This document shows, one piece after another, positions 57,108 through 64,000 of a stretch of DNA of 64,000 nucleotides. The stretch's first letter is position 1. Each line of letters starts with the position of its first letter. This DNA is from an uncultured Eubacteriales bacterium (GTDB lineage: Bacteria > Bacillota > Clostridia > Peptostreptococcales > Anaerovoracaceae): positions 1 to 64,000 of the forward strand of contig CACWSO010000006.1 of the NCBI GenBank assembly GCA_902763505.1, read 5' to 3'. The position numbers and the translations under genes were made by a program. The notes under the pieces are model-generated. The model saw only the letters and a list, made by a program, of their open reading frames with translations, ran no database searches and was not told where the DNA came from.

Positions 57108-57641
57108 TTAAAACCCGGAATCTGATTTGCCCATGGCTTTCCAGCCGTATCTCCAGATGGAGATGAGGATGGATCCCAGTGTGATGGCTTCGTTCAGCAC
57201 GCCTGCCCATGAGCCGATGATGGCGTCATAGCAGAGCCAGCACGGGGAGCCGCAAACCAGATTTCCCAGGCGGATTTTCTGTGCGTTATCCGTCCAGTAG
57301 GCGATGGTCGTTCCCACAACTGCTGCAAAAGGCAGCAAGCTGATTGGTCCCTGCCATGTCATGACAAAGGCAGCGGTAAAGAAAACGAGGAATATGATCA
57401 CCGTCCACTTCGAACGAACCCACTTCCAGTCGCGGTATTTCATAAGCAGTCCGTTCCTGACGATGATGCCGACCAAATTCATCGCTCCGCTTGTCGCGCC
57501 GAGGAGCAGAAACTGGCAACAGAACATCGCCGTCCCTATCAGCTGCATCAGAAACAATATCTTGTTGGATCTGATCTGATAGGAAAAGATGAAAAACAGT
57601 ACTGCTACAAATCCGATTGCCTGAATAAATACGCCGTTCAT
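57108..57641 (-). CDS. YgjV family inner membrane protein, second copy
   Basis: 177 residues with the YgjV pattern: IQAIGFVAVLFFIFSYQIRSNKILFLMQL, FCCQFLLLGATSGAMNLVGIIVRNGLL and YDAIIGSWAGVLNEAITLGSI. It is a paralogue of the protein at 47869-48444. The ribosome binding site is weak (AGAAGA). Function unknown. It lies 24 bases before the stop region of the cation efflux gene on the same strand and probably shares its transcript. Confidence 0.87.
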   Translation of the reverse strand: MNGVFIQAIGFVAVLFFIFSYQIRSNKILFLMQLIGTAMFCCQFLLLGATSGAMNLVGIIVRNGLLMKYRDWKWVRSKWTVIIFLVFFTAAFVMTWQGPISLLPFAAVVGTTIAYWTDNAQKIRLGNLVCGSPCWLCYDAIIGSWAGVLNEAITLGSILISIWRYGWKAMGKSDSGF

Positions 57642-57665
57642 AGTCTTCTAAAATGTCCTGTCCTG

Positions 57666-58769
57666 TTAGTCTGCTGCATCCACGTCGATAACAATCTGAA
57701 GTTCATAATCCGGATACAGTGCCTGTACTTCCTGCTGCAGGATGCCCAGTGCTTCTTCGTGGTCAATCTCGAAGCTGACAACCACATCGAAGCGTATTGT
57801 CTTCTTCACGGTATCCGCGTAGAATCCATGCAGCTGCATGGCCCAGTCATGCTCCATGACTGTCTTCTGAATCTTGCTCCGGATGGCTGCCGCTTCATCA
57901 TTTTTTGTATTGAAGGAATACACGCTGATGCCTGTCAGAATCACGCCGGTTTCCTGATAGACTTTGAGCTGCAGTTTTCTTGTCAGCACGTCCACCTGGT
58001 CGACCGTCATCGTATCCGGCAGTTCCATATGGACTGTGCCGTAGAATTTTTCCGGTCCGTAATTGAACAGATTCAAATCGTAAGCACCGCGGATCTCCGG
58101 TTCTTCGTTTAGTAGTTTCCTGATCTGGCTGCCGATCTCCGCATCGCCGCGCTGCCCGATGATGTCGTTCAGCGTTTCAATCATCATCTCGATACCTGCC
58201 TTGATGATTACGATGGAAATGACGACGCCTACGTACGCCTCCAGAGAAATGCCCCAGATCAGGTAAACAATTGCAGAAGCAAGTACTGATGCTGAGAGAA
58301 TCGCGTCAAAGGATGCGTCCTTGCCGGAAGCAATCAGTGCACCGGAATTGACCTTTTCACCCTGTTTTTTCACGTATCTTCCCAGAATCAGTTTTACGAC
58401 GATGGCGACGGCGATGATGATCAGTGAGACCATTCCGTAATCCGCTGCTTCCGGATGGATAATCTTCTTTACCGATTCCACCAGTGCCGTGATGCCGGCG
58501 TAAAGGACGATTGCGGCGACGATCATGGAACTGAGGTACTCGATCCTTCCGTATCCGTGAGGATGCTTCTTGTCCGGCTGCTTGGCGCCGAGCTTCGCCC
58601 CGATGATCGTAATGACTGATGACAATGCATCTGACAAGTTGTTTACCGCATCCAACGTTACTGCGATGGAGTTTGAAATCAAACCTACGGCTGCTTTGAA
58701 TGCTGCCAGCAGCACGTTCATGATGATGCCTATAATGCTAGTTCTGACGATGGTTTTTTCTCTGTCCAT
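57666..58769 (-). CDS. Cation diffusion facilitator (CzcD/FieF-like)
   Basis: 367 residues, six transmembrane segments. NSIAVTLDAVNNLSDALSSVITIIG has the first metal site DxxxD near residue 40. GKDASFDAILSASVL holds the second (HxxxD replaced by DxxxD), with KQPDKKHPHGYGRIEYLSSM between. The C-terminal ~90 residues form the cytosolic dimer domain. The gene differs from the CDF protein at 22085-23131 by lacking the Glu/Lys tail. It would export Zn, Fe or Mn. GGAG lies 7 bases before the ATG at 58769. Confidence 0.9.
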   Translation of the reverse strand: MDREKTIVRTSIIGIIMNVLLAAFKAAVGLISNSIAVTLDAVNNLSDALSSVITIIGAKLGAKQPDKKHPHGYGRIEYLSSMIVAAIVLYAGITALVESVKKIIHPEAADYGMVSLIIIAVAIVVKLILGRYVKKQGEKVNSGALIASGKDASFDAILSASVLASAIVYLIWGISLEAYVGVVISIVIIKAGIEMMIETLNDIIGQRGDAEIGSQIRKLLNEEPEIRGAYDLNLFNYGPEKFYGTVHMELPDTMTVDQVDVLTRKLQLKVYQETGVILTGISVYSFNTKNDEAAAIRSKIQKTVMEHDWAMQLHGFYADTVKKTIRFDVVVSFEIDHEEALGILQQEVQALYPDYELQIVIDVDAAD

Positions 58770-58825
58770 TTTGTCTCCAATTTCTGTTGTCACTTCCACG
58801 ATTGCTTTTGCGTCTGTGATTGCCG

Positions 58826-59371
58826 TTACAGGGCTGCTGCCACTGCCTTCTTGACCTCATCCATGTCTACTGTCGGCTCGAATCTGGCAACGACATTGCC
58901 CTCTCTGTCGACCAGGAACTTGGTGAAGTTCCACTTGATGTATGCCTTGTCGCCAAACTGCTTGTTGTTTGCCTTTGCGAATTTATTCAGAGCAGCCATC
59001 TTGAGGCCTTTACCGAATCCTTCGAATGGCTTCTCTGTTGCCAGGAATGCGAAGAGCGGATCTGCTGTTTCGCCGTTGACATCGATCTTCGCGAACTGCG
59101 GGAACTCTGTTCCGAATTTCATGGTGCAGAACTGATGGATCTCATCATCGGATTCCGGTGCCTGATTTGCGAACTGGTTGCAAGGGAAATCCAGAATCTC
59201 AAATCCCTGATCTCTCATTTCCTTGTACATTGCTTCCAGCGGGTCATAATGCGGTGTGAATCCGCAGCCGGTTGCTGTGTTCACGATCAGCAGCACCTTG
59301 CCCTCGTAGTCCTTCAGACTTACTTCATTACCTGCTCTGTCTTTTACGTTGAAATCATATATTGTTGTCAT
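58826..59371 (-). CDS. Glutathione peroxidase family protein (Cys type)
   Basis: 181 residues with the thioredoxin-fold peroxidase signature: NTATGCGFTPHY with the peroxidatic C36, FPCNQFANQ with a Cys and Gln, and IKWNFTKFLVDREG with the Trp-Asn pair. Bacterial members of this type usually use thioredoxin and reduce organic and hydrogen peroxides. AAAGGAG precedes the ATG. The OhrR-type regulator gene ends 3 bases upstream, so the pair is one peroxide-responsive unit. Confidence 0.93.
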   Translation of the reverse strand: MTTIYDFNVKDRAGNEVSLKDYEGKVLLIVNTATGCGFTPHYDPLEAMYKEMRDQGFEILDFPCNQFANQAPESDDEIHQFCTMKFGTEFPQFAKIDVNGETADPLFAFLATEKPFEGFGKGLKMAALNKFAKANNKQFGDKAYIKWNFTKFLVDREGNVVARFEPTVDMDEVKKAVAAAL

Positions 59372-59373
59372 TG

Positions 59374-59820
59374 TTATTCTCCTTTCGAACTCCCTAATAA
59401 TTCATATAACAGTTCATATAGATTTTGTGCTTTGTCCGGTGGCAGATCGATGCAGCTGCCAACATTTTCAGGGATATCTTTCGCCTGCTCCTGCAGTTTC
59501 CTTCCCTGCTGCGTCAGCGTGATCACGACGACTCTGTCGTCCTCCTCACTGCGTGATCTGGAAATGTACCCTGCCTGCTCCATCTTCTTCAGAAGCGGAG
59601 AAACGGTTCCGTTGTCCAGCATCAGCTTCTCGCAGATCTCACCGACCGGGATTCCGTCTTTTTCCCACAAAACCAGGAAGACGAGATACTGCGTGTAGGT
59701 CAGTCCCAGCTTTTTCAGCCATGGTGTGTAAAGACCCGTCACGCATCTCGCCGCCGCATACAGCGGGAAGCACAGTTGATTTTCCAGTTTCATCATTTCC
59801 TTGTAGTTGTTCTTGTTCAT
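59374..59820 (-). CDS. OhrR-type MarR family peroxide sensor
   Basis: 148 residues. C17 with Y31 and Y42 (ENQLCFPLYAAARC, GLYTPW, GLTYTQYLVF) correspond, with an offset of two, to Cys15/Tyr29/Tyr40 of the Bacillus subtilis OhrR sensor. The winged helix (MLDNGTVSPLLKKMEQAGYISRSRSEEDDRVVVITLTQQG) follows. Oxidation of the Cys releases DNA. It lies directly before the glutathione peroxidase gene, which it probably represses. The ATG at 59820 is preferred over a GTG at 59829; the ribosome binding site is weak. Confidence 0.9.
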   Translation of the reverse strand: MNKNNYKEMMKLENQLCFPLYAAARCVTGLYTPWLKKLGLTYTQYLVFLVLWEKDGIPVGEICEKLMLDNGTVSPLLKKMEQAGYISRSRSEEDDRVVVITLTQQGRKLQEQAKDIPENVGSCIDLPPDKAQNLYELLYELLGSSKGE

Positions 59821-59865
59821 TCGCAGCACTCTTTCTGTTGCCTTTGCAATCTGCCTTCTTAATTA

Positions 59866-59916
59866 GCAATTATATTTGATGCAATTATATTTTACACAAT
59901 ATAAATCAACTGTCAA
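59866..59916 (-). promoter_or_regulatory. Promoter and direct repeats before the OhrR-glutathione peroxidase operon
   Basis: On the minus strand, TTGACA (59911-59916) is 16 bases from TAAAAT (59889-59894). The -10 region is overlapped by a direct repeat of GCAATTATATTT at 59866-59877 and 59881-59892. AT-rich repeats at this spot fit an OhrR operator. Confidence 0.65.
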
Positions 59917-59927
59917 GCATTTTGGAA

Positions 59928-59966
59928 AAAAATAATGCCGTGAGTTGTACTAACCCCACGGCATAT
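59928..59966 (-). terminator. Terminator of the HD-domain gene
   Basis: Stem ATGCCGTG/CACGGCAT at 59935-59964 followed on the minus strand by seven T residues (TATTTTTTT), after the stop at 59985. Confidence 0.9.
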
Positions 59967-59984
59967 ATCATCATATGGTTCATC

Positions 59985-60656
59985 TTAAATCAGCGGATGA
60001 TCGTTGATAACGAGCTTGAACTGCAGTCCCAGTCTCTCGGCAGCTTTTCTGCAGAGGATCATGCGGTCCAGGAATATTTCGAAGTAATCCATCACGGAGC
60101 CGTACTCGGTATCGATTGTCAGTGTCAACTGGATAGATTTGTGATCATCATCGATCATCAGCTCCGCGCTCGTAACAGAATAGTTGACCCGGTCGTGTAT
60201 ATCAAAGGTTGCGATGTCTTCATTGCGGACGCGATTGCGGCGGACGTCACTCTTGTCTGCCAGAATCAGCGCTGCAGCAAGCGGACTGACCGGTACGCCG
60301 GTTCCTTCATCATGATTTCCTATGGCCGACACAATCGTGCAGATCTCTTCGGGCGGGAAGTTCAGGTGATCGAGAATTCTGAATGCCATCACCGCACCGG
60401 ACTGACTGTGTTCAATGCGGTTGACGAGGTTGCCTATGTCATGCAGATAACCCGCTATCTTTGCCAGCTCCACGTTCCGTTCAGAATAACCAAGAGTCTG
60501 CAGAATGTACCCTGCTTTTTCCGCAACCATCGTGACATGGGCGAAGCTGTGTTCCGTATATCCCAGCGCTGACAGTGCAGCATCCGCCTGCCTTATATAT
60601 GTATTGATTTCTTCGTTCTTTCTGACGTCACTGTATGTCATGTTTTTCTTACTCAT
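59985..60656 (-). CDS. HD domain phosphohydrolase
   Basis: 223 residues with the HD signature: H36/H40 region (TEHSFAH), LHDIGN at 71-76, and a later GNHDEG segment, all of which provide His/Asp metal ligands. The family hydrolyses nucleotides or second messengers, and the substrate is not clear. The C-terminal part (SVTSAELMIDDDHKSIQLTLTID) is a small beta domain. AGGGG precedes the ATG, and a clear terminator follows. Confidence 0.88.
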   Translation of the reverse strand: MSKKNMTYSDVRKNEEINTYIRQADAALSALGYTEHSFAHVTMVAEKAGYILQTLGYSERNVELAKIAGYLHDIGNLVNRIEHSQSGAVMAFRILDHLNFPPEEICTIVSAIGNHDEGTGVPVSPLAAALILADKSDVRRNRVRNEDIATFDIHDRVNYSVTSAELMIDDDHKSIQLTLTIDTEYGSVMDYFEIFLDRMILCRKAAERLGLQFKLVINDHPLI

Positions 60657-60699
60657 TTTGTAACCCCTATCTTTTTATCACCAGCCACTGATGTAATAT

Positions 60700-61212
60700 T
60701 TATACCATTTTTATTGTAATCGTAACATCTCCCTGGCCGAGAAGTTCCGCCATTTCCTCAGGTGACTTATCTGTTATCTTACCTAAAGGCGTATAGGCCC
60801 ATGTGTTGGATCCGTAAAACACAACGATATTGTCCCCGGCATACAGCATGATGTCCCCGGCTTCTGTTTCAATCTGCTTATCACTTGTCGGAAGGCTTAT
60901 CCCCAACTCGCCGACCTGCTCGAAATCATCGTACATGGACATGTCGATCACGAGTGGCTGCTTGCGGACTTCCTCTTTTAACGCAGCAACTGCATCATTA
61001 TTCTCCCAATCGACCATTACTTCTTCATCTCCGATGAACAGTTTCATTTCCATGCTCTCTTTCTGTATCGCTGATTCTGACTCTAATTCTGTTTCTGTTT
61101 CCGCACTTGCCTGGTCAGAAGTCGGTTCTTCCACCTGCTCCGATGCGCCACATCCTGCTGCGCATAATGCAAAAGCAAGAATCACCATGATTGTAAGTAC
61201 TTTTTTCATCAT
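60700..61212 (-). CDS. Lipoprotein with cyclophilin-like fold
   Basis: 170 residues. A signal with lipobox ALCAAGC near 21 is followed by a Glu/Ser linker and a domain with MKLFIGDEEVMVDWENNDAVAAL, YDDFEQVGELGISLPTSD, and GDIMLYAGDNIVVFYGSNTWAYTPLGKI. That is the pattern of the bacterial cyclophilin-like fold domain, which lacks the proline isomerase site. Function unknown. The start follows GGGAG; two ATG codons (61212, 61209) are in series. It follows the aldo/keto reductase gene by 1 base and is probably co-transcribed. Confidence 0.8.
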   Translation of the reverse strand: MMKKVLTIMVILAFALCAAGCGASEQVEEPTSDQASAETETELESESAIQKESMEMKLFIGDEEVMVDWENNDAVAALKEEVRKQPLVIDMSMYDDFEQVGELGISLPTSDKQIETEAGDIMLYAGDNIVVFYGSNTWAYTPLGKITDKSPEEMAELLGQGDVTITIKMV

Positions 61213-61213
61213 C

Positions 61214-62308
61214 TTATCTCCCGAAATATGTCCTGATTTCCTGCATTCTATTACTCTGTGCAACGCTGAACGGACATCTATTGTCGCAGTGACCGCAGCC
61301 AGTACAGTCTGCTGCTGTGTGCTCGAGGGTGCGATAATGTTCTGCCGCAAGCAGGTCTCCTGCCTTTGCAAGATCGTAGTACTTGTTGATCAGACCGACA
61401 TCCAGCCCTGCCGGACAAGGACTGCAGTGGTTGCAGTAGACGCAGGTCCCTTCCGTATCGACAGGATCAAAGGACGCAATCACGGAATAGTCTCGTTCTT
61501 CTTCAGACAAATCGTGATAGGCAAGCAGTTCTTCCACTTCCTGCTTGTTGCGTGCTCCTGCCAGCACGGACAGCACCCCAGGTCTGTCGAGTGCGTAGTG
61601 AATACACTGCGCCTTCGTTAGTGCGACTTTGAACGGCGATTGCTTCGCATCCAGCAGCTGCCCGCTGCTGAACGGTTTCATGACCGTGATGCCAAGGCCT
61701 TCAGCCTCACATCTACGATAGACACTGTTCCTGTCGCTTAAACTGCCCTTGGCGTATTCTCCTTCCCCACTGTCATAAGCCGGGTTAATGGAAAACATGA
61801 GCAGGTCAGGTCCGACTTCATCGAGAACCTTCTGTATGACCGATGGCGTGTGCGATGAAAAGCCGATATGATGTACGACGCCTGCCTTCTTCAGTTCGTA
61901 GATGTAATCCAGGATGCCGTTCTCCTGAAAGGTTTTCCAATCCTTTTCCTCGTCCAGACAATGGATGAATCCGTAATCGATATAATCTGTTTTGAGCTGT
62001 GAAAGCTGGCTGTCAACGGACCGTTTCACTGTATCCAGATCCAGAGACCATCCATAGACGCCCTGCGAATACTCCGCTCCAAAATGAATCTGATAAAAAA
62101 CATCTTTGCGGACACCTGCAAGTGCCTCGCCAAAGATCGGATACGTGTCGCCATGACCTGCTGCCAGATCGAAAATGTTGATGCCTCCTTCGACGGCGTG
62201 CTGTAATGCACGGACGCCTTCCTCCATTCCCGATTCAAACAGGTATGCTGTGCCAAGTCCGATTTCACTGAATCTGTCACCTGTTTTTCGGTTTTGCCTG
62301 TACTCCAT
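61214..62308 (-). CDS. Aldo/keto reductase with C-terminal ferredoxin-like domain
   Basis: 364 residues. The barrel begins IGLGTAYLFESGMEEGVRALQHAVEGG and has the YIDYGFIH and GIGFSSHTPS-like (HIGFSSHTPS) segments. The last ~80 residues have CVYCNHCSPCP and CTGCGHCDNRCP, two four-cysteine sets that would hold two [4Fe-4S] clusters. Such fusions are common in clostridia and are thought to couple electron carriers to an oxidoreductase. The ATG at 62308 follows AAAGGAG; the frame extends to 62410 but that part is unlikely. The FAH gene lies 29 bases upstream. Confidence 0.9.
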   Translation of the reverse strand: MEYRQNRKTGDRFSEIGLGTAYLFESGMEEGVRALQHAVEGGINIFDLAAGHGDTYPIFGEALAGVRKDVFYQIHFGAEYSQGVYGWSLDLDTVKRSVDSQLSQLKTDYIDYGFIHCLDEEKDWKTFQENGILDYIYELKKAGVVHHIGFSSHTPSVIQKVLDEVGPDLLMFSINPAYDSGEGEYAKGSLSDRNSVYRRCEAEGLGITVMKPFSSGQLLDAKQSPFKVALTKAQCIHYALDRPGVLSVLAGARNKQEVEELLAYHDLSEEERDYSVIASFDPVDTEGTCVYCNHCSPCPAGLDVGLINKYYDLAKAGDLLAAEHYRTLEHTAADCTGCGHCDNRCPFSVAQSNRMQEIRTYFGR

Positions 62309-62337
62309 TTTCTCTGCTCCTTTGCTCTTTTGTTCCT

Positions 62338-63249
62338 TTACCTCTTTTCTCCTATCACCGGATTGACGAGCGGTTCCATCGAGAAACCATCCGGTCCTAT
62401 GATACGGCACTCTGCTTTATCACCGTTGTTGATTGCGAATGCCCGCGGCGTTCCCGTGGACAGAACATCACCCGCATACCAACCCTGAATGCTGCTGTGC
62501 AAAGACACCAGACGCGCAGGTTTGTGCGTCATGTTGGCAACCACGTTCTTCGCATATATTTCACCATTATAGACGCTTTGAACCTCCAGTTTCAGCACAT
62601 CTGGTACTTCATCCGGCGTAACCAACTGAGGGCCAAAGGAAAAAAACGTCGGAAAATTCTTCACGATGGTAAGATATCGCGGATTCCCTTCCACATACTC
62701 GTTGCCTTTGAGAATGCTCTCTTCCGTCATATCGAGAATCGTCGTATACCCTGCCACCACATCGAGCCAGTTTTCCTCTGTAACGTCACGACAGTCCTTT
62801 CCAAGGATAATTCCCAGTTCCGCCTCCGCAGTGGTTCTGCAGGCCTCTCTGAGGGTCGGAAGCATGATTTCATCACCCGGTCCGATCAGTGTATCCGCCA
62901 TTTTGAAGAAACTGCCGGGAAACCCCTGCGGCGGAGCATCTCCGATATCCCCTGCGTGATCTGAATAGTTGAGGCCAATCCCGAAAATACGTTTCGGATT
63001 GCGGTACAGCGGTGCATACGTAACTTCCCCGTAAGGAACCACTCCTGGAATGCCTTCGCATTCTTCCTTTCCGCCACTCCTGTACCAATTCGTGAGTTTC
63101 TTGAGTTCCCCTGTCTGGATGAGCTCAAACATTGTCTCATTCCACACAGTGCCTTTTATCGCGTTGATTTCCCTGATTGGAAGGATTCCTCCATCAGTGA
63201 CGATCCCCGCGATTTCTTTACCGTTTAGTTTGATGCTCGCAAGCCTCAT
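62338..63249 (-). CDS. Fumarylacetoacetate hydrolase family protein
   Basis: 303 residues. The catalytic domain contains RIFGIGLNYSDHAGDIG, SFFKMADTLIGPGDEIMLP, TTAEAELGIILGKD (with the Glu/Asp metal ligands) and YTTILDMTEES. Members cleave or isomerise 1,3-diketo acids or related compounds in aromatic or sugar-acid breakdown. The start at 63249 overlaps the TGA of a small upstream frame. GGAGG lies 12 bases upstream, which is slightly far. Confidence 0.9.
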   Translation of the reverse strand: MRLASIKLNGKEIAGIVTDGGILPIREINAIKGTVWNETMFELIQTGELKKLTNWYRSGGKEECEGIPGVVPYGEVTYAPLYRNPKRIFGIGLNYSDHAGDIGDAPPQGFPGSFFKMADTLIGPGDEIMLPTLREACRTTAEAELGIILGKDCRDVTEENWLDVVAGYTTILDMTEESILKGNEYVEGNPRYLTIVKNFPTFFSFGPQLVTPDEVPDVLKLEVQSVYNGEIYAKNVVANMTHKPARLVSLHSSIQGWYAGDVLSTGTPRAFAINNGDKAECRIIGPDGFSMEPLVNPVIGEKR

Positions 63250-63374
63250 CGTATTTCTTCGCCTCCAAAGTCCTTTGCGCACTGCTCGAGTATCTTCTCA
63301 ACGTCGGTCCCTATGATATCAAGTCCTGACATATGCACGCGTTGATATATAAAATCATCCTTATCTCTCTTCAT
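63246..63374 (-). CDS. Small protein of unknown function (42 residues)
   Basis: Frame MKRDKDDFIYQRVHMSGLDI and then IGTDVEKILEQCAKDF before ending in GEEIR. It starts 4 bases after the GNAT-thioredoxin stop, and its TGA overlaps the FAH start codon (ATGA). The overlap and spacing favour a real small gene, but the ribosome binding site is weak and no family is known. Confidence 0.45.
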   Translation of the reverse strand: MKRDKDDFIYQRVHMSGLDIIGTDVEKILEQCAKDFGGEEIR

Positions 63375-63378
63375 TGAC

Positions 63379-63906
63379 TCATGAGATTGCTTTTTCAAAA
63401 ACAGTCCTGACGGATTCCTTGATGTCGTCGTATCCCTGTGACGGATTCGCTTCGTATATTTTTTCTTTACCGATGAACATGCTTGGAACATAGTAATACT
63501 GATAGCCGGAGATGCCGGCAGGTGGATCCTGCTCATTGATACGCTCAATTTCTATGTTCCCGTATGCAGGGTTTTCCTGTATCAGCTCTTCTATGGCCTT
63601 GTTTGCATTTGCGCAATATGGACAGCCCGGCAGATAAAAAAACGTAATCTTTTTTCCGCCGTGTTTTTCCAGCCATTTCACAGCATAAGAGCAGGTCGCC
63701 CGGACCTCGCCGCCGTTCTTTTTGATATCTTCGACAGCTGCTTCTACGAGCTTTCCTGCAACGCCCTGTCCTCTCAACGATCCGTCAACGATTGTATGCT
63801 CGATGGTATAGACTCCTGGTTCTGTCAGCGGAAATGTGATCTCCGCCAATACCTTGCCGTTTTCATCTACTCCGTAGATGCGGTTCATTTCATGTATGAA
63901 TTTCAT
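63379..63906 (-). CDS. GNAT domain fused to a thioredoxin/glutaredoxin-like domain
   Basis: 175 residues. Residues ~1-85 are a small GNAT-type acetyltransferase (YTIEHTIVDGSLRGQGVAGKLVEAAVEDIKKNGGEV), of the short YjdJ/NATD1-like kind. Residues ~87-175 are a thioredoxin-fold domain: ITFFYLPGCPYCANANKAIEE with the CPYC motif, and YYYVPSMFIGKEKI containing the cis-Pro strand. A fusion of acyl transfer and thiol redox in one 175-residue chain is unusual. The promoter region holds a perfect palindrome. Confidence 0.82.
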   Translation of the reverse strand: MKFIHEMNRIYGVDENGKVLAEITFPLTEPGVYTIEHTIVDGSLRGQGVAGKLVEAAVEDIKKNGGEVRATCSYAVKWLEKHGGKKITFFYLPGCPYCANANKAIEELIQENPAYGNIEIERINEQDPPAGISGYQYYYVPSMFIGKEKIYEANPSQGYDDIKESVRTVFEKAIS

Positions 63907-63938
63907 TTTTGTTCACCAGCTTTCTTTCTTCTCTTTCA

Positions 63939-63952
63939 ACCACATATGTGGT
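63939..63952. promoter_or_regulatory. Perfect 14-base palindrome before the GNAT-thioredoxin gene
   Basis: ACCACATATGTGGT, 33 bases before the minus-strand ATG and just downstream of a possible -10 (TAGAAT on the minus strand). The position is typical of a repressor site. No regulator gene is adjacent in the window. Confidence 0.55.
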
Positions 63953-64000
63953 GTTATTCTATGTTTAATCTATCACAAAAACGCCAACAGTGAAAGATTT

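Noticed and set aside
1-64000. GCAAARGC as a Chi or KOPS-type polar motif
   Set aside because: Both orientations are about equally frequent along one stretch of chromosome, so it is not strand-polarised as those motifs are.
1-64000. tRNA, rRNA, riboswitches and prophage genes
   Set aside because: No cloverleaf, rRNA-like stretch, recognised riboswitch core, integrase or phage structural gene was found by eye; a covariance search could still find a diverged RNA.

Overview
The window looks like chromosomal DNA of an anaerobic, gut-type member of the Firmicutes, class Clostridia. The reasons are strong AGGAGG-type ribosome binding sites, many short CGG-type lipoproteins, a Spx/ArsC-like protein, DUF1232, DUF554, DUF1653 and CPBP families, AzlCD, glutaminase, and a glycoside-pentoside-hexuronide type symporter. 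The genus cannot be fixed from the sequence alone. Base composition is close to 50% G+C over most of the window, except for an obviously AT-rich block at about 11.8-20.1 kb. No rRNA, tRNA or CRISPR array was found. Most genes lie on the minus strand in short operons with ATGA-type overlaps.

Layout. 1-346: tail of an upstream gene, then three and a half tandem 53-bp repeats. 347-8114: small housekeeping and accessory genes (FMN-binding PPOX protein, Nudix hydrolase, DMT exporter, YhbY, Spx/ArsC-like protein, lipoproteins, a PIN/NYN-like protein, an ADP-ribosylglycohydrolase). Inside this stretch, 3103-3426 carries what looks like a complete type I toxin-antitoxin module: a 29-residue hydrophobic peptide and a divergent small RNA complementary to its start region. 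8220-11734: WYL regulator, DUF1232, GNAT, DUF1653, and a MerR regulator with a lipoprotein. 11861-20072: an AT-rich probable defence island, with two DUF4230 proteins, a Gly/Ala-rich membrane protein, a TerB-like protein and a 524-residue protein of unknown role, followed by a C5-cytosine methyltransferase, a Vsr-like nick endonuclease and a PD-(D/E)XK-like nuclease. 20139-26391: small basic and membrane proteins, C39-like lipoprotein, cation transporters, CPBP protease, MATE exporter. 26392-32158: formamidase-like enzyme, AzlCD, a VanX-like D-Ala-D-Ala dipeptidase and two tandem L,D-transpeptidases. 32323-39632: large MMPL/RND exporter, glutaminase, sce7726 protein, YjbQ, GNAT fusion. 39834-45485: a catabolic locus with two amidohydrolases, a GPH symporter and a divergent AraC regulator. 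45525-50435: a Nif11-like protein, two PPOX proteins, DUF554/YgjV membrane proteins, LysR and a DMT exporter. 50446-63906: a 1066-residue propeller-SpoIIE phosphatase sensor, nitroreductase, DUF362, carbonic anhydrase, acetyltransferase, cation efflux, a glutathione peroxidase/OhrR pair, HD protein, ferredoxin-type aldo-keto reductase, FAH hydrolase and a GNAT-thioredoxin fusion.

Two patterns run across genes. First, the octamer GCAAARGC (R = A or G) occurs about 62 times by hand count where about 4 are expected. It has no strand bias and is almost absent from the AT-rich island, which supports the island being foreign. Second, several intergenic regions hold ordered repeats: 53-bp repeats at the left end, three 39-nt hairpins on an exact 73-bp period at 23281-23465, 23-bp-phased direct repeats before the AraC gene, and short slippable repeats before the nitroreductase gene. 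The observations most worth follow-up are the type I module, the uncharacterised five-gene cassette beside the restriction-modification genes, the iterated octamer and the 73-bp hairpin array.
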